A stretch of 64,000 bases of DNA from Enterobacter ludwigii (GCA_900068845.1 CEFQ01000011.1:1-64000), one strand, 5' to 3'; counted from the stretch's first letter, positions 10,011-20,677 are shown. The notes: a model not told the origin generated them from the letters alone. Program-made: numbers and translations.

Positions 10011-12066
10011 ATTTTCCTTTCCTTCCTTCGCTCACCGCTTTTAATACCTTTTGTACCTCCTCTGTAAACATGGCTTCCAGCGTGACGCTAAGCTTGCGCC
10101 GCCAGTTTGGGTATTCGTTAACGGTGCCCGGCACATTAACCGGCGTAGACATACCCAGCCAATCTTCCGGTTGTAGCCCAAGCAATGTGCTGTTAGTAAG
10201 CGCCAGATAGCGGTGAAACGCCAGCGTTAGCGCGGGAGATAATGCCAAACCGTCGGCGCGTTTACCGCTGCGTGCAGGCAGCGTAGCGGCTTGATGCAGT
10301 GCATCCAGCAGCGCCTGCTTTTGCTTCACCCGCTGTTGCTGCAGGGATTGCAGCACGCTGTCGCCGGGATAAATGCCCAGCTTGTCACCCAGCGCTAAAT
10401 CATCTGCGTGCCAAAACCCGCTTAACGTCGGCAAATCATGCGTACTGGCACTGGCGATTGATTGAGAAGGATACTCGTGCGGCTGACGATAGCGGCCATC
10501 GCTATGCTGCTCGAAGAACAGCACTTTCCATGAGAAAATGCCGCTGTTGCGCAGCAGGCTGACAATTTCTTTCGGCACCGTGCCGAGATCTTCGCCGATC
10601 ACCATACAGCGATGGCGCTGGCTCTCCAGCGCGAGGATCGCCAGCAGATCGTGCACCGGATACGCTACGTAAGCCCCTTTATCGGCACTTTCGCCGTAGG
10701 GTATCCACCATAAACGCAGCAGCGCCATCACGTGATCGATGCGCAGTGCGCCGCAGTCGCGCATGCTGGCGCGCAGCAGATCGATAAATGGCTGATAGCC
10801 GCGCGCACGCATGACATGCGGATCGAGCGGCGGTAACGCCCAGTTTTGTCCCTGCGGACCGAGACGATCCGGCGGTGCGCCGACTGATGCACCCAGCTTA
10901 TAGAGTTCCGGATCCTGCCAGGTTTCGGCACTGCCCTGCGCCACGCCGACCGCTAAATCGCGATATAAACCTACCGCCATACCGAGCTGTTGGCTGCGCT
11001 GCCAGCACGCGGCAAACTGCTGCTGCGCCAGCCACTGCAGCCAGCTCCAGAACTGAATCTCATCGTCGTGTTCTGCACACCATTGCTGCACTTCCGGCAA
11101 CAACGCGTTGCGCCAGCCTTCCGGCCATTTTGCCCAGCCCCATTCATCGGGGTGCTGTTGGCTGCGCTCGGCGAGAATGCCGTCAAAAGCGGCCTGATAG
11201 CGCAGATGCGCGGCACCGTCGGCGATAAATTGCTGGAATTCGACGTCAGCTGCCGCGCGTGGCTGATAGTTTTGCCAGGCAAAACGCAGCGCGGCTAATT
11301 TCAGTTCAGCCACCGCGCTGTAATCGACAAACTCGCTGGCACGCGCTTTCTCCAGCGTCTTGCGCGTTGTGGCGCGCTTCCACCAGCGCTGACCCTCTTT
11401 GCTGTGCTGAAAATCCTCTAGCTGATTGATGTCGATATACAACACATTGAGCCAGCGACGCGACGTTGGACTATACGGACTGGCATGTTCCGGCAGCGAC
11501 GGATAGAGCGCATGCAGCGGATTGAGGCCAACAAAATCGCCACCCTGAGCGGCAATCTCCTCCAGCATCAATTTCAAATCGCCAAAATCGCCAATGCCCC
11601 AGTTATTTTCTGAACGCAGCGTATAGAGCTGCACCAGCGCGCCCCAGCGTTTTTCGCCCTGCTCAAGCGGTTCAGGCAGATAGCAGCGCCGCGGGGCAAT
11701 GATGATGCGCGTTTGCCACTGCTGACGACCTTTGCGCAGCGTGAGCTGATGATAGCCTTGCGGCAGACGCGGCGGCAGTATCAATGGTTCGCCGCCCTGC
11801 ACCTCACCATCGAGGTTTTTGCCTTGTTCAGTGAGCAGTTGCCATGCATAGGTGCCGTTGCCTTGCGGTGTGAGTTGGCGTTGAGCACGAGCGGCAAATA
11901 CCTGCACCGGCGGCAATGGTGGTGCCTTGCCGGTAGGTGTTTCCATTACCGCCAGCAGCGCGCGTTTGGTGTCATCGCTGATGGTTTCCGGCTCGCCATG
12001 GGCATTGATAAAGCGCAGCGCGATGCCGGCATCCTGTGCCGCCTGATCCAACTTATTGAGCGTCAT
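10009..12066 (-). CDS. malQ: 4-alpha-glucanotransferase (amylomaltase) MalQ
   Basis: GH77 enzyme that transfers glucan segments between maltodextrins and releases glucose. It has 685 residues (E. coli 694). The family-specific N-terminal sandwich domain is followed by the barrel with catalytic Asp in GALRIDHVMALLRLWW, acid/base Glu in MVIGEDLGTVP and the third carboxylate in SASTHDLPTLSGFW. WGIGDFGDL and NPLHALYPSLPEHASPYSPTSRRWLN form the substrate platform. It is downstream of malP on the same strand, but a 78-bp family B repeat lies between them. Confidence 0.96.
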   Translation of the reverse strand: MTLNKLDQAAQDAGIALRFINAHGEPETISDDTKRALLAVMETPTGKAPPLPPVQVFAARAQRQLTPQGNGTYAWQLLTEQGKNLDGEVQGGEPLILPPRLPQGYHQLTLRKGRQQWQTRIIIAPRRCYLPEPLEQGEKRWGALVQLYTLRSENNWGIGDFGDLKLMLEEIAAQGGDFVGLNPLHALYPSLPEHASPYSPTSRRWLNVLYIDINQLEDFQHSKEGQRWWKRATTRKTLEKARASEFVDYSAVAELKLAALRFAWQNYQPRAAADVEFQQFIADGAAHLRYQAAFDGILAERSQQHPDEWGWAKWPEGWRNALLPEVQQWCAEHDDEIQFWSWLQWLAQQQFAACWQRSQQLGMAVGLYRDLAVGVAQGSAETWQDPELYKLGASVGAPPDRLGPQGQNWALPPLDPHVMRARGYQPFIDLLRASMRDCGALRIDHVMALLRLWWIPYGESADKGAYVAYPVHDLLAILALESQRHRCMVIGEDLGTVPKEIVSLLRNSGIFSWKVLFFEQHSDGRYRQPHEYPSQSIASASTHDLPTLSGFWHADDLALGDKLGIYPGDSVLQSLQQQRVKQKQALLDALHQAATLPARSGKRADGLALSPALTLAFHRYLALTNSTLLGLQPEDWLGMSTPVNVPGTVNEYPNWRRKLSVTLEAMFTEEVQKVLKAVSEGRKGK

Positions 12067-12098
12067 CCTTTCTCCTGATCATAAAGTGTGCACTTACC

Positions 12099-12176
12099 GT
12101 AGCGGCGCGATTTATCGCGCATTTTAATGGCGGCGTCGTGCCCATCCAGACAATGCGCAATAAATTGCGCCGCTAC
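12099..12176. repeat. REP-like family B element, long 78-bp form, between malP and malQ
   Basis: The left arm begins GTAGCGGCGCGATTTATCGC; the right arm ends ATAAATTGCGCCGCTAC. The core contains CGTGCCCATCC. Another element of the same length, arms and core is at 35364-35441. It fills most of the malP-malQ gap and could affect mRNA processing inside the operon. Confidence 0.75.
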
Positions 12177-12199
12177 AAATCGCCGAGGGAATTGGCACA

Positions 12200-14605
12200 T
12201 TATCTTGCCGCCTGCCAAATCAACTGCTGATAATCACGAATCGATCGGTCAGAGCTAAAACGGCCAGTGTGGGCGGTGTTCAGGATCGCTGCGCGCGTCC
12301 AGGCCTCCTGGTTTTTCCACAGCGCTTCCACCTGCTGCTGCGCCGCGATGTACGCATCAAAATCGGCCAGCACCAGCCACGGATCGCCGTTCTTCGTCAG
12401 GCTTTGCAGCATCAGGGCGAACGCGTGCTTATCGCCATCGCTGAACGTGCCCTTCTCCAGCTCCTTCAACAAACCATCCAGATAAGGATTCTGTTTGCGC
12501 AGCTTTTTCGGGTGGTAGCCGCCGGCCTTCAGCGCCTTCACCTCATCGACGCGATTGCCGAAGATAAAGATATTCTTCTCGCCCACCGCCTCGGCAATCT
12601 CCACGTTGGCGCCGTCTAACGTGCCAATGGTCAGCGCGCCATTCAGCGCCAGCTTCATATTGCCGGTACCGGAAGCCTCATAACCAGCCGTGGAAATCTG
12701 CTCGGAGAGATCGGCGGCCGGAATGATCAGCTCTGCGGCGGTGATGCGGTAATCCGGTATAAACACCACTTTGAGGCGATCGCCGACCTGCGGATCGTTG
12801 TTGATGACGTCCGCGACTTTGTTGATGGCATAGATGATGTTTTTGGCGAGGTAATAGCCGGGCGCTGCTTTGGCACCAAAGATAAATACGCGCGGCACAA
12901 CATCAGGATTGTCCGGATTATCGCGCAGCTGACGATAGCAGTGCAGCATATGCAGCAAACTGAGGTGCTGACGCTTGTACTCATGCAGTCGCTTAATCTG
13001 TACGTCAAACAGCGCATCCGGATTGATATCAATGCCGGTCACACGTTTGACATAGAGCGTTAGCCGCTGCTTATTTTGCTGTTTGATGGCGCGAAACTGT
13101 TGGCGGAAAGCCTTTTTACGGGCAAAGGGCGCGAGCCACGCCAGCGCATCAAGATCGTTAGCCCACTCCACCTGCAGGCTGTCATCAATGAGCGTCGACA
13201 GCAGCGGATTACACTGTTTCAACCAGCGGCGTGGCGTAATGCCGTTGGTGACGTTATGGAATTTGTTCGGCCACAGCAGGTGATATTCCGGGAACAGATC
13301 TTTCACCACCAGCTCTGAGTGCAATGCCGCCACGCCATTAACCGCAAAACAGCTCACTACGCACAAATTCGCCATCCGCACCTGGCCCTCAGCCACCACC
13401 GCCAGCTTGTGCCACATCGCCTTATCGCCCGGCCACTGCTGCTTCACCACTTTCTTCAGGTGGCGATTAATTTCGCGAATAATAAGCCAATGGCGTGGCA
13501 ATAGGTCGCGCACCAATCGTTCATCCCAACGCTCCAGCGCTTCCGGCATCAGCGTGTGATTGGTGTAAGCGAAGGTGCGACTGGTGATGTGCCACGCATC
13601 GTCCCAGCTCAGTTGATGCTCATCCAGCAGCACGCGCAGCATTTCCGGAATGGCGATGGTGGGATGGGTGTCGTTAAGCTGGATCACTTCGAAATCGGGC
13701 AAGCTGCGGATTGCGCGCCCAGCCAGATGATGGCGTCGCAGAATATCGCCGACCGCACAGGCGCACTGGAAATACTGTTGCATCAGGCGCAGGCGCTTGC
13801 CTTCGGCATGATTATCATTGGGATAGAGCACCTTGGTCAGCTTGTCGGCCTCGATGCCTTGCTGCTCGGCCTGCAGGAACTGACCGTTGTTAAACGCAGT
13901 GAGATCAAACGGGTGCGCGCTGCAGGCTCTCCACAGTCGCAGCGGCAGCGTGATGCCATTGCGATAACCCACCACCGGCAAATCCCAGGCTTCACCTTTG
14001 AGGTGAATTTTAGGACGCCAGTTGAGGCTACCATCGTGGTTCTTTTTTACCTTGCCGCCGAGGCCAACCTGCACATCCAGCGCGGCGTTATGCCGGAACC
14101 ACGGATAACGATCGCGCTGCCAGTCATCCGGCGCTTCCTGCTGCTGTCCGTCGGTAAAGGTCTGGCGAAACAGACCGTATTGATAGTTGAGGCCGTGGCC
14201 CATTGCGGCCTGGTCGACGGTCGCCATCGAATCCATATAGCAGGCAGCTAAGCGACCCAAACCGCCGTTGCCGAGTGCAGGATCAATTTCCTCTTCCAGC
14301 AGTTCGCTCAGCTCAACCTGATGTTCCGCCAGCGCGGCTTGCACCTCGTTGTACCAGCCAAGATTGAGCAGGTTATTGCCGGTCAAACGCCCCAGCAGAA
14401 ACTCCATCGACAGATAATTAACGTGGCGCTGTCCTTGTTTGGGCGGCACCGGTGGCTGCGTCGCCAGCATTTCTGCGAGCACGCTGCTCAGCGCTTGCCA
14501 CCATTGGTGCGGTGTCATTTGCTGGGCGGATGAGAGCCCAAGATGCTGCCATTGGCGGGTGAGCGCGGCGTCGAAACGTGTTTTATTGAATTTTTGCTGC
14601 GACAT
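12200..14605 (-). CDS. malP: Maltodextrin phosphorylase MalP
   Basis: PLP-dependent GT35 phosphorylase that splits maltodextrins with phosphate to glucose 1-phosphate. It has 801 residues (E. coli 797). Signatures: [20 protein letters not shown] near the N-terminus, [19 protein letters not shown], and the PLP-lysine region [19 protein letters not shown]. The real start is ATG 14605 ([15 protein letters not shown]), preceded by GAAGGG; the frame runs 51 codons further but that part is basic/hydrophobic and unlike the family. It is the first gene of malPQ. The adjacent divergent malT of E. coli is absent and I found no MalT box. Confidence 0.96.
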   Translation of the reverse strand: MSQQKFNKTRFDAALTRQWQHLGLSSAQQMTPHQWWQALSSVLAEMLATQPPVPPKQGQRHVNYLSMEFLLGRLTGNNLLNLGWYNEVQAALAEHQVELSELLEEEIDPALGNGGLGRLAACYMDSMATVDQAAMGHGLNYQYGLFRQTFTDGQQQEAPDDWQRDRYPWFRHNAALDVQVGLGGKVKKNHDGSLNWRPKIHLKGEAWDLPVVGYRNGITLPLRLWRACSAHPFDLTAFNNGQFLQAEQQGIEADKLTKVLYPNDNHAEGKRLRLMQQYFQCACAVGDILRRHHLAGRAIRSLPDFEVIQLNDTHPTIAIPEMLRVLLDEHQLSWDDAWHITSRTFAYTNHTLMPEALERWDERLVRDLLPRHWLIIREINRHLKKVVKQQWPGDKAMWHKLAVVAEGQVRMANLCVVSCFAVNGVAALHSELVVKDLFPEYHLLWPNKFHNVTNGITPRRWLKQCNPLLSTLIDDSLQVEWANDLDALAWLAPFARKKAFRQQFRAIKQQNKQRLTLYVKRVTGIDINPDALFDVQIKRLHEYKRQHLSLLHMLHCYRQLRDNPDNPDVVPRVFIFGAKAAPGYYLAKNIIYAINKVADVINNDPQVGDRLKVVFIPDYRITAAELIIPAADLSEQISTAGYEASGTGNMKLALNGALTIGTLDGANVEIAEAVGEKNIFIFGNRVDEVKALKAGGYHPKKLRKQNPYLDGLLKELEKGTFSDGDKHAFALMLQSLTKNGDPWLVLADFDAYIAAQQQVEALWKNQEAWTRAAILNTAHTGRFSSDRSIRDYQQLIWQAAR

Positions 14606-14734
14606 ATCAATCCCTTCGTGTCCGTTAACGGTAAAGCCGGGGCGAGCGCAAAGTGAATGGATAAGTAAAGCTGCGGGCGCAGAAAAAAGCGACAGGGAAA
14701 TGCGCGTGTTAAGAAAAAAAACGGTGCGGGTTTT

Positions 14735-14773
14735 GTAGCGGCGCAATTTATCGCGCAATAAATTGCGCCGCTA
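14735..14773. repeat. REP-like family B element, short form, upstream of malP
   Basis: Near-perfect palindrome with arms TAGCGGCGCAATTTAT/ATAAATTGCGCCGCTA around CGCGCA. It sits between the end of glpR and the start of malP. Confidence 0.75.
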
Positions 14774-14778
14774 TGGCG

Positions 14779-15537
14779 TTAGCAGAGCTCAAGATGCACT
14801 TCGTGCTGTTCAATCACTTTCAGCACGCTGGCGGGTGGGCTTTGATCGGTGTACAGGTAATCAATCAGGCTCATATTGCCGAGGTTAACCATCGCATTGC
14901 GGCCAAACTTGGAGTGATCCACCACCAGCATCACGCAGCGTGAATTTTCGATAATGGCGCGTTTGGTGCGTACTTCGTGATAATCGAACTCCAGCAGTGA
15001 ACCATCCATATCAATACCGCTGATGCCGAGAATGCCGTAATCAAGGCGAAACTGCGAAATGAAATCCAGCGTCGCTTCACCCATGATGCCGCCATCACGC
15101 GTACGCACTTCGCCGCCGGCGATAATGACGCGGAAATCGGGTTTCGCCATCAACAGAATCGCTACGTTTAGGTTGTTGGTGACCACGCGCAGATTGTTGT
15201 GATTGAGCAGTGCATGCGCCACCGCTTCTGGCGTGGTACCGATATCAATAAACAGCGTGGCACCATCGGGGATCTGGCTCGCCACGCGCTCGGCGATACG
15301 CGCTTTCTCCCCCGACCACATCATCTTACGATCCTGCCATGCGGTGTTTTCTGAGCTGGACGGCAATGCCGCCCCGCCGTGATGGCGCATGATTTTGTTC
15401 TGATCGGCCAGGTCGTTCAGATCGCGCCGAATGGTTTGTGGGCTGACCTCAAAGTGATCCACCAACTCTTCAGTACTGACATATCCCTGACGCCGGACCA
15501 GATCGATAATGGCGTCATGACGTTGCGTCTGCTTCAC
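14779..15537 (-). CDS. glpR: Glycerol-3-phosphate regulon repressor GlpR
   Basis: DeoR-family repressor, induced by glycerol 3-phosphate, that controls glpD and other glycerol genes. It has 252 residues, same as E. coli. The N-terminal HTH (about 1-57) has YVSTEELVDHFEVSPQTIRRDL. The C-terminal sugar-phosphate-binding domain has FIDIGTTPEAVAHAL, VVTNNLNVAI, IIAGGEVRTRDGG and HSKFGRNAMVNLG. It starts with GTG at 15537 after GAGGAGA. It is the last gene of glpE-glpG-glpR; its operators are visible in front of glpD. Confidence 0.96.
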   Translation of the reverse strand: MKQTQRHDAIIDLVRRQGYVSTEELVDHFEVSPQTIRRDLNDLADQNKIMRHHGGAALPSSSENTAWQDRKMMWSGEKARIAERVASQIPDGATLFIDIGTTPEAVAHALLNHNNLRVVTNNLNVAILLMAKPDFRVIIAGGEVRTRDGGIMGEATLDFISQFRLDYGILGISGIDMDGSLLEFDYHEVRTKRAIIENSRCVMLVVDHSKFGRNAMVNLGNMSLIDYLYTDQSPPASVLKVIEQHEVHLELC

Positions 15538-15579
15538 ATCTCTCTCCTCGGCTCAAAGCCGCTTCTTTTCATCGTGCTG

Positions 15580-16407
15580 CTAACGACGCGCAATTTTACG
15601 CGTATCAACAAACGCCATCGCTAAACCCACCAGTAAACCAGTGACGTGCGCCGCGTTGGCAATCGCCATACCGAATGCGCCGTACCAGCCAATCACTAAC
15701 CACACTACCGCGAAGCCAATCAGGCCGCGCTCGAGATAAATGCCACTTTCGGGATCGCGCTCGCCGCGCAGCCAGCAGTAACCCATCAGTGCGTAAACCA
15801 CGCCCGACAAGCCACCAAACAGCACGCCGCTAAATTTAGCCTGCATGCAGCCGGTCAGCAGCGCCGAGATCAGCATAATCACAAATAGCTTGCCGCTGCC
15901 GAGACGCTTCTCAACGGCTCCGCCGAGATACCACCACCACATCAGATTGAACAGGATGTGCAGCAGCGAGAAATGCAGCAGCGCATGGCTGAACCAGCGC
16001 CACACCTGGAAATATTGCGAAGAGTCCGCTGGCCACGCCAGCCAATCCAGCGCCACATCATCACCCACAATCTGCATCAGGATAAACACCACCACGCAGG
16101 CAATCATCACGGTCATGGTGAGCGGTCCTGCGCGTTCACGAATGCTCGCCCAGATGTGGGTGCGCTCGTAACGCAAACCACTTTCGGTGTTGCCACTGTG
16201 CCAGCTGGCAGCCTGATAGCGCGGATGATTGGGATCGCGCACAAACTGCGCGAGTTCGTTTTCGACCATCTCCAGCTTGCTTTCATCATCCAACATGATG
16301 ACGAAGTGGCTTTCGCGCTCAATTCGTAGCTTCACGCCGCGTGTCGCCATGTAATCGACAAACGCCTGCGCCATGCGCGGATTATTAAACTGGGTGATGC
16401 GCATCAT
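15580..16407 (-). CDS. glpG: Rhomboid intramembrane serine protease GlpG
   Basis: Inner-membrane rhomboid protease. 275 residues (E. coli 276). A cytoplasmic N-domain (about 1-90) is followed by six membrane segments. The catalytic dyad sits at the E. coli positions: Ser201 in [15 protein letters not shown] and His254 in [16 protein letters not shown]. The L1 region [19 protein letters not shown] is present. It is the middle gene of glpEGR, 29 bases after glpE. Confidence 0.97.
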   Translation of the reverse strand: MMRITQFNNPRMAQAFVDYMATRGVKLRIERESHFVIMLDDESKLEMVENELAQFVRDPNHPRYQAASWHSGNTESGLRYERTHIWASIRERAGPLTMTVMIACVVVFILMQIVGDDVALDWLAWPADSSQYFQVWRWFSHALLHFSLLHILFNLMWWWYLGGAVEKRLGSGKLFVIMLISALLTGCMQAKFSGVLFGGLSGVVYALMGYCWLRGERDPESGIYLERGLIGFAVVWLVIGWYGAFGMAIANAAHVTGLLVGLAMAFVDTRKIARR

Positions 16408-16436
16408 GCGGTGCTCCCCTTCCTTATGCGATGGGC

Positions 16437-16763
16437 TTAGGCTTCGCCGATGGCAACCTGCGCCGGGAATGCCGCGCGCCAGGCGTCAAATCCACCATCA
16501 ATGCTGTATGCAGCGTTGAATCCCTGCCCCAGCAGGAACTGCGCCGCGCCTTTGCTGCTGTTGCCGTGATAGCACATCACCAGTACCGGCAAATCCTGAT
16601 TGGCGTTGGCAATAAAGTCCGCCAGGTTATCGTTGGTCAGATGCTGCGCACCCGCCGCATGGCCCATCATAAAGCTCTGCGGATCACGGATATCCACCAG
16701 CTGCGCACCTTGTGCCAGATGCTCTTGCGCTTGCAAGACATTAATACTTTCGAAGGTTTCCAT
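16437..16763 (-). CDS. glpE: Thiosulfate sulfurtransferase GlpE
   Basis: Single-domain rhodanese that moves sulfane sulfur from thiosulfate to a thiol or cyanide acceptor. It has 108 residues from ATG 16763 (METFESINV, cf. E. coli MDQFECINV). The catalytic Cys64 lies in [17 protein letters not shown], the short six-residue loop of this group. [13 protein letters not shown] and IDGGFDAW are also typical. An in-frame ATG four codons upstream is possible. First gene of glpEGR; divergent from glpD. Confidence 0.95.
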   Translation of the reverse strand: METFESINVLQAQEHLAQGAQLVDIRDPQSFMMGHAAGAQHLTNDNLADFIANANQDLPVLVMCYHGNSSKGAAQFLLGQGFNAAYSIDGGFDAWRAAFPAQVAIGEA

Positions 16764-16822
16764 GGTGTCTCTCATTACTTCGTCACAATTAGCGGTTGAT
16801 AAAATCGCCGGTGTTGTTGCCA

Positions 16823-16890
16823 GGTCGCCATAAATGGCGACCCCACGACTGCTCGGAGTGGCCGTTGTAGGGTCGTCATTTATGGCGACC
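16823..16890. repeat. REP-like family A inverted doublet
   Basis: Left unit 16823-16842 (GGTCGCCATAAATGGCGACC, then CCAC) and right unit 16867-16890 (GTAG head, arms GGTCGTCAT/ATGGCGACC) face head to head with about 20 bases between. No T tract. Confidence 0.75.
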
Positions 16891-17049
16891 TAATCGTCTT
16901 TGCTCACAAGCATTACACAATTAGCGCTTAGTTTAACCTGAGAACCCGCCGCGATAACCTGACAAGTCCTGTGGTTATGTGATTTTTTTCCTGTCGGAAT
17001 GTTAGCTATATCACGCAAAAATGTTTTTATTCAGTTAACCGCTGGCATA

Positions 17050-17091
17050 GATGTTGGTTTCCGATTATTATTACGCTCGAAAACGAACATT
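17050..17091. promoter_or_regulatory. Tandem GlpR operators of glpD
   Basis: 17072-17091 reads TACGCTCGAAAACGAACATT and agrees with the GlpR consensus WATGTTCGWTWWCGAACATW at most positions, with a perfect right half. A weaker copy, GATGTTGGTTTCCGATTATT, is at 17050-17069, and a third half site CCGAACAT lies at 17102-17109 just before the ribosome site. Tandem operators agree with the known arrangement at E. coli glpD. Confidence 0.7.
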
Positions 17092-17123
17092 TTAGAACTA
17101 TTCCGAACATCGGAGGAGATGAC

Positions 17124-18632
17124 GTGGAAACCAAAGACCTGATCGTGATCGGCGGCGGCATTAACGGAGCCGGCATTGCAGTGGACGCTGCAGGACGCGG
17201 ACTGTCGGTGCTGATGCTGGAGGCGCGGGATTTGGCCTGTGCAACCTCCTCCAACAGCTCGAAACTGATTCACGGTGGCCTGCGCTACCTTGAGCATTAT
17301 GAATTCCGCCTGGTTGGCGAAGCCTTAGCAGAACGTGAAGTGCTGCTGAAAATGGCACCGCACATCGCTTTCCCGATGCGTTTCCGCCTGCCGCACCGCC
17401 CGCATTTGCGTCCGGCGTGGATGATCCGTATGGGCTTGTTTATGTACGATCGCCTCGGTAAACGCACCACGCTGCCGGGCAGTAAAAGTCTGCGTTTTGG
17501 CGCGGATTCGGCCCTCAAGCCAGAAATCACGCGCGGTTTCGAATATTCTGACTGCTGGGTTGATGATGCACGTATGGTGGTGCTCAACGCGCAGGAAGTG
17601 GAAAAACAGGGCGGTGAAGTCCGTACCCGCACGCGAGTCACCCGCGCCTGGCGTGAAGCCGGTCTGTGGATGGTAGAAGCCGAAGATATCGATAGCGGCA
17701 AAACCTATACCTGGCGCGCCAAGGGTCTGGTCAATGCGGCCGGTCCGTGGGTGAAAGAGTTCTTCGACGACGGCCTCAAGTTGAAATCGCCTTACGGCAT
17801 CCGTCTGATCAAAGGCAGCCACATTGTGGTGCCGCGCGTACACCGCGAAAAGCAGGCGTATATCCTGCAAAACGAAGATAACCGTATCGTGTTTGTGATT
17901 CCGTGGATGGATGAATTCTCCATCATCGGTACCACCGACGTGGAGTACAAAGGCGATCCGAAAAACGTGAAGATTGATGACAACGAAATCAGCTACCTGC
18001 TGAACGTGTTTAACGGACACTTCAAACAGCAGCTGAAGAAAGATGACATCGTTTGGACTTACTCAGGCGTGCGTCCGCTGTGCGATGACGAATCCGATTC
18101 GCCGCAGGCCATCACCCGTGATTACACGCTGGACGTGCATGACGACAATGGCCAGGCGCCGCTGCTGTCGGTATTCGGCGGCAAGCTGACCACCTACCGT
18201 AAGCTGGCAGAACATGCGTTGGAAAAACTGAGCAAGTACTACCCGACTATCGGCCCTGCGTGGACGAAAAGCGCGGTATTGCCGGGCGGTGATTTCTCCG
18301 GTACGCGTGAAGATTATGCCGCGGGTCTGCGTCGTCGCTATCCGTTTATCAGCGAAGGCATGGCACGTCACTTTGCCCGTACTTACGGCAGCCGCACTGA
18401 AGTTCTGCTTGAAGGCGCGAAAAGCCTTGATGATTTGGGTGAGAATTTCGGCCATGAATTTTATGAAGCCGAGCTGCGTTACCTGGTGAAAAACGAATGG
18501 GTGCGCGAGCTGGATGATGCGATTTGGCGTCGTACCAAACAAGGTATGTGGCTGAGTGCAGCCGAGCAGGCGCGTATTGCTGAGTGGCTGGCGGTCAACG
18601 CACAGAAACCGGCGCTGTCGCTGGCGTCGTAA
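17124..18632 (+). CDS. glpD: Aerobic glycerol-3-phosphate dehydrogenase GlpD
   Basis: Membrane-associated FAD enzyme that oxidises glycerol 3-phosphate to dihydroxyacetone phosphate and passes electrons to ubiquinone. It has 502 residues (E. coli 501). The N-terminal FAD fold is LIVIGGGINGAGIAVDAAGRG, followed by TSSNSSKLIHGGLRYLEHYEF, IKGSHIVVPRVH, IIGTTDVEYKGDP and SGVRPLCDDE. It starts with GTG at 17124 (E. coli METKDLIVIGG), seven bases after a strong GGAGGAGA. GlpR operators precede it and a repeat doublet with T tracts follows it. Confidence 0.98.
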   Translation: METKDLIVIGGGINGAGIAVDAAGRGLSVLMLEARDLACATSSNSSKLIHGGLRYLEHYEFRLVGEALAEREVLLKMAPHIAFPMRFRLPHRPHLRPAWMIRMGLFMYDRLGKRTTLPGSKSLRFGADSALKPEITRGFEYSDCWVDDARMVVLNAQEVEKQGGEVRTRTRVTRAWREAGLWMVEAEDIDSGKTYTWRAKGLVNAAGPWVKEFFDDGLKLKSPYGIRLIKGSHIVVPRVHREKQAYILQNEDNRIVFVIPWMDEFSIIGTTDVEYKGDPKNVKIDDNEISYLLNVFNGHFKQQLKKDDIVWTYSGVRPLCDDESDSPQAITRDYTLDVHDDNGQAPLLSVFGGKLTTYRKLAEHALEKLSKYYPTIGPAWTKSAVLPGGDFSGTREDYAAGLRRRYPFISEGMARHFARTYGSRTEVLLEGAKSLDDLGENFGHEFYEAELRYLVKNEWVRELDDAIWRRTKQGMWLSAAEQARIAEWLAVNAQKPALSLAS

Positions 18633-18640
18633 TGAAAAAA

Positions 18641-18692
18641 GGTCGTCATGAATGACGACCATTGCTTTGTAGGGTCGCCATTCATGGCGACC
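18641..18692. terminator. Two-way terminator built from a family A repeat doublet
   Basis: Unit 18641-18660 (GGTCGTCATGAATGACGACC) is preceded by AAAAAA, which gives a T tract for the minus strand. Unit 18669-18692 (GTAG head, GGTCGCCAT/ATGGCGACC) is followed by TTTTT for the plus strand. It lies between the convergent glpD and iolE, so each hairpin can end one of the transcripts. Confidence 0.75.
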
Positions 18693-18712
18693 TTTTTAAC
18701 GCCTGCACTATT

Positions 18713-19609
18713 TTACAACCCGGTATTCTCGCGGATATATTTACGCGCCTTCACTGCATATTCGAACGGATTAGCCAGCGCCGGATCCTGTTCCGCTTCC
18801 ACCACCATCCAGCCTTTATAGCCATAATCGTCGAGGATTTTGAACACCGGTTTGAAATCGATCACGCCGTCGCCAGGCACGGTGAAGGTGCCCTTCTTTA
18901 CGCCATCGAGGAACGACAGTGATTTTTCGCGCACTTCCGCTACCACGCTGTCGCGCACGTCTTTCAGATGCACGTGGAAAATACGCGGCAGATATTTGGT
19001 CAGCACGTCCAGCATCGCCTGCTGTGAACCTTCGGAGTAGTAAATGTGGCCGGTATCGTACAGCAGGCCGACATTCTCATTGGTTGACTCCATAAAGCGG
19101 TCGATCTCAGCAGGTGTCTGGATGCCGGTGCCCATGTGATGATGCAGCGTCAAACGCATGCCTTTCTTAGCGGCGATCTCCGCCAGCTCGTTGTAGCCTT
19201 CCGCCGTCAAACGCCACTCTTCATCACTGAAAATCGGCTTCTGCTCCAGCACCGCCAGCGTGGTGCCCTGAATACTTTTGCTCTGTTCGGAGCAGCCAAT
19301 CACGCGCGCGCCCATCGCATGCAGGAAGTTCATGTGATTGGTGAATTCGTCGATGGTTTTGGCTTTGTCGCCATTGGCGAAAAAGGTGCTGAACCAGGCA
19401 TTGCAGATTTGAATGCCACGGATATCCAGCATCGGCTTGAGAATCGCCGGATCGCGCGGATATTTGCTGCCCACTTCGCTACCGGTAAAACCCGCCAGCG
19501 CCATTTCACTCACGGTTTGCTGGAAGGTGTTTTCGCTGCCCAGCTCCGGCATGTCGTCGTTGGTCCAGCCGATTGGCGCTATTGCCAGTTTTACGTTGTC
19601 TTTGTTCAT
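18713..19609 (-). CDS. iolE: Myo-inosose-2 dehydratase IolE
   Basis: Removes water from 2-keto-myo-inositol to give the diketone used by IolD (EC 4.2.1.44). 298 residues, usual length, xylose-isomerase-like TIM barrel. Family marks: [53 protein letters not shown] and the C-terminal [15 protein letters not shown]. An AGGGA site precedes the ATG. It is the last gene of iolD-iolG-iolE. Confidence 0.95.
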   Translation of the reverse strand: MNKDNVKLAIAPIGWTNDDMPELGSENTFQQTVSEMALAGFTGSEVGSKYPRDPAILKPMLDIRGIQICNAWFSTFFANGDKAKTIDEFTNHMNFLHAMGARVIGCSEQSKSIQGTTLAVLEQKPIFSDEEWRLTAEGYNELAEIAAKKGMRLTLHHHMGTGIQTPAEIDRFMESTNENVGLLYDTGHIYYSEGSQQAMLDVLTKYLPRIFHVHLKDVRDSVVAEVREKSLSFLDGVKKGTFTVPGDGVIDFKPVFKILDDYGYKGWMVVEAEQDPALANPFEYAVKARKYIRENTGL

Positions 19610-19663
19610 CTTGTTGTCCCTGATTCACAGAGGCGGCCGCTGAGCCGCCGAGGAGTATTCGCA

Positions 19664-20677
19664 TTATTTGGCGTAGAAATCCGGACGCGGCGGCATGGTT
19701 ACCGGCTCAATCGCACCGCTGTTCTGCGCTTTATGGCAGGCATCGGCCGCCACAGAGGCAGCAAAACCATCCCAGGCCGAAGGCCCCGTTAGTTGGCCGT
19801 CTTTAACGTCATTGATGAACGCTTGCAGCTCAACGTCGTAGGCATCAATGAAACGATCCTTCCAGTCGGTCAGCAACGGCACGCCGAGACGCGCGTTTTT
19901 GCGCGTTTGGATAGCAGAAGGCTCAGGCAGCTTAGCAATGCCCTCTTCACCCACGACTTCACACTGGATGTCGTAGCCGTACGCGCAGTTAACAAAAATT
20001 TCCACATCAATGCGGATGCCTTTCTGCGTTTCGAACAGCACGATCTGCGGATCTTTCAGATTGGCATGAGATTTCGAGGTGGTACGCGGGAACACCACCT
20101 GCACGGTTTTGTAGTCGTCTTCGGTCAGCCAGCGCAGCACGTCCAGCTCGTGAATCAGGGTGTTGGTGATCGCCATGTCCGTGGTGTAATTCTCGCCGAC
20201 GCTCTGGTTGCGGTGCGCGCAGTGCAGCATCAGCGGTTCGCCGATTTCACCATCGGTAATCACTTTTTTCAGTGCGCGATAGCCGGAATCGTACGGGCGC
20301 ATAAAGCCAACTTGCACCAGACGTTTACCGTGTTTGATCTCGGCATCAACAATGCGACGGCAGCCTTCGGCGCTCAGTGCCAGCGGCTTTTCACAGAACA
20401 CCGGTTTGCCCGCAGCAATCGCGGCCAGCGTAAACTCTTCGTGGGTCGGATCCCAGGATGTCACCAGCACGGCATCGACTTCTGGCGAGTTGATGACCTG
20501 ATGGCCATCCTGATACACCTCGGCTTCGATATTCAGACGTTGCAGCGCTGCGCGCGCCCCTTCCACGTTGATATCTGAAACTGCCACAACCTTTGCCCCC
20601 TGCAATACATTATTGCAGCGACGAATGTGTTCCTGACCAATTGCGCCGGTACCAATTACACCGAGTTTGAGCGTCAT
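19664..20677 (-). CDS. iolG: Inositol 2-dehydrogenase IolG
   Basis: NAD-dependent oxidation of myo-inositol to 2-keto-myo-inositol, the entry step (EC 1.1.1.18). 337 residues with an N-terminal Rossmann fold ([16 protein letters not shown]), the FCEKPLAL motif holding the catalytic Lys, and the Gfo/Idh C-terminal domain with [24 protein letters not shown]. Preference for myo-, scyllo- or chiro-inositol cannot be told from sequence alone. It lies between iolD and iolE; an ERIC-like element separates it from iolD. Confidence 0.94.
   Translation of the reverse strand: MTLKLGVIGTGAIGQEHIRRCNNVLQGAKVVAVSDINVEGARAALQRLNIEAEVYQDGHQVINSPEVDAVLVTSWDPTHEEFTLAAIAAGKPVFCEKPLALSAEGCRRIVDAEIKHGKRLVQVGFMRPYDSGYRALKKVITDGEIGEPLMLHCAHRNQSVGENYTTDMAITNTLIHELDVLRWLTEDDYKTVQVVFPRTTSKSHANLKDPQIVLFETQKGIRIDVEIFVNCAYGYDIQCEVVGEEGIAKLPEPSAIQTRKNARLGVPLLTDWKDRFIDAYDVELQAFINDVKDGQLTGPSAWDGFAASVAADACHKAQNSGAIEPVTMPPRPDFYAK

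Larger units (their letters stand above)
16764..17123. promoter_or_regulatory. glpE-glpD divergent region with repeat doublet and operators
   Basis: The glpE-proximal half holds the family A doublet (16823-16890) listed separately. The glpD half is AT-rich and holds GlpR-type operators at 17050-17091. A TGTGA half site at about 16977 hints at CRP control, but no full CRP palindrome is visible. Confidence 0.5.

Noticed and set aside
13556-14251. 231-codon open frame opposite malP
   Set aside because: Lies within the coding region of a complete malP; no ribosome site or family resemblance.
14606-14758. 51-codon N-terminal extension of MalP
   Set aside because: Not found in the family; includes a family B repeat, while ATG 14605 has a good ribosome site.
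16960-17040. CRP site in front of glpD
   Set aside because: Only separate TGTGA and TCACG half sites with wrong spacing.
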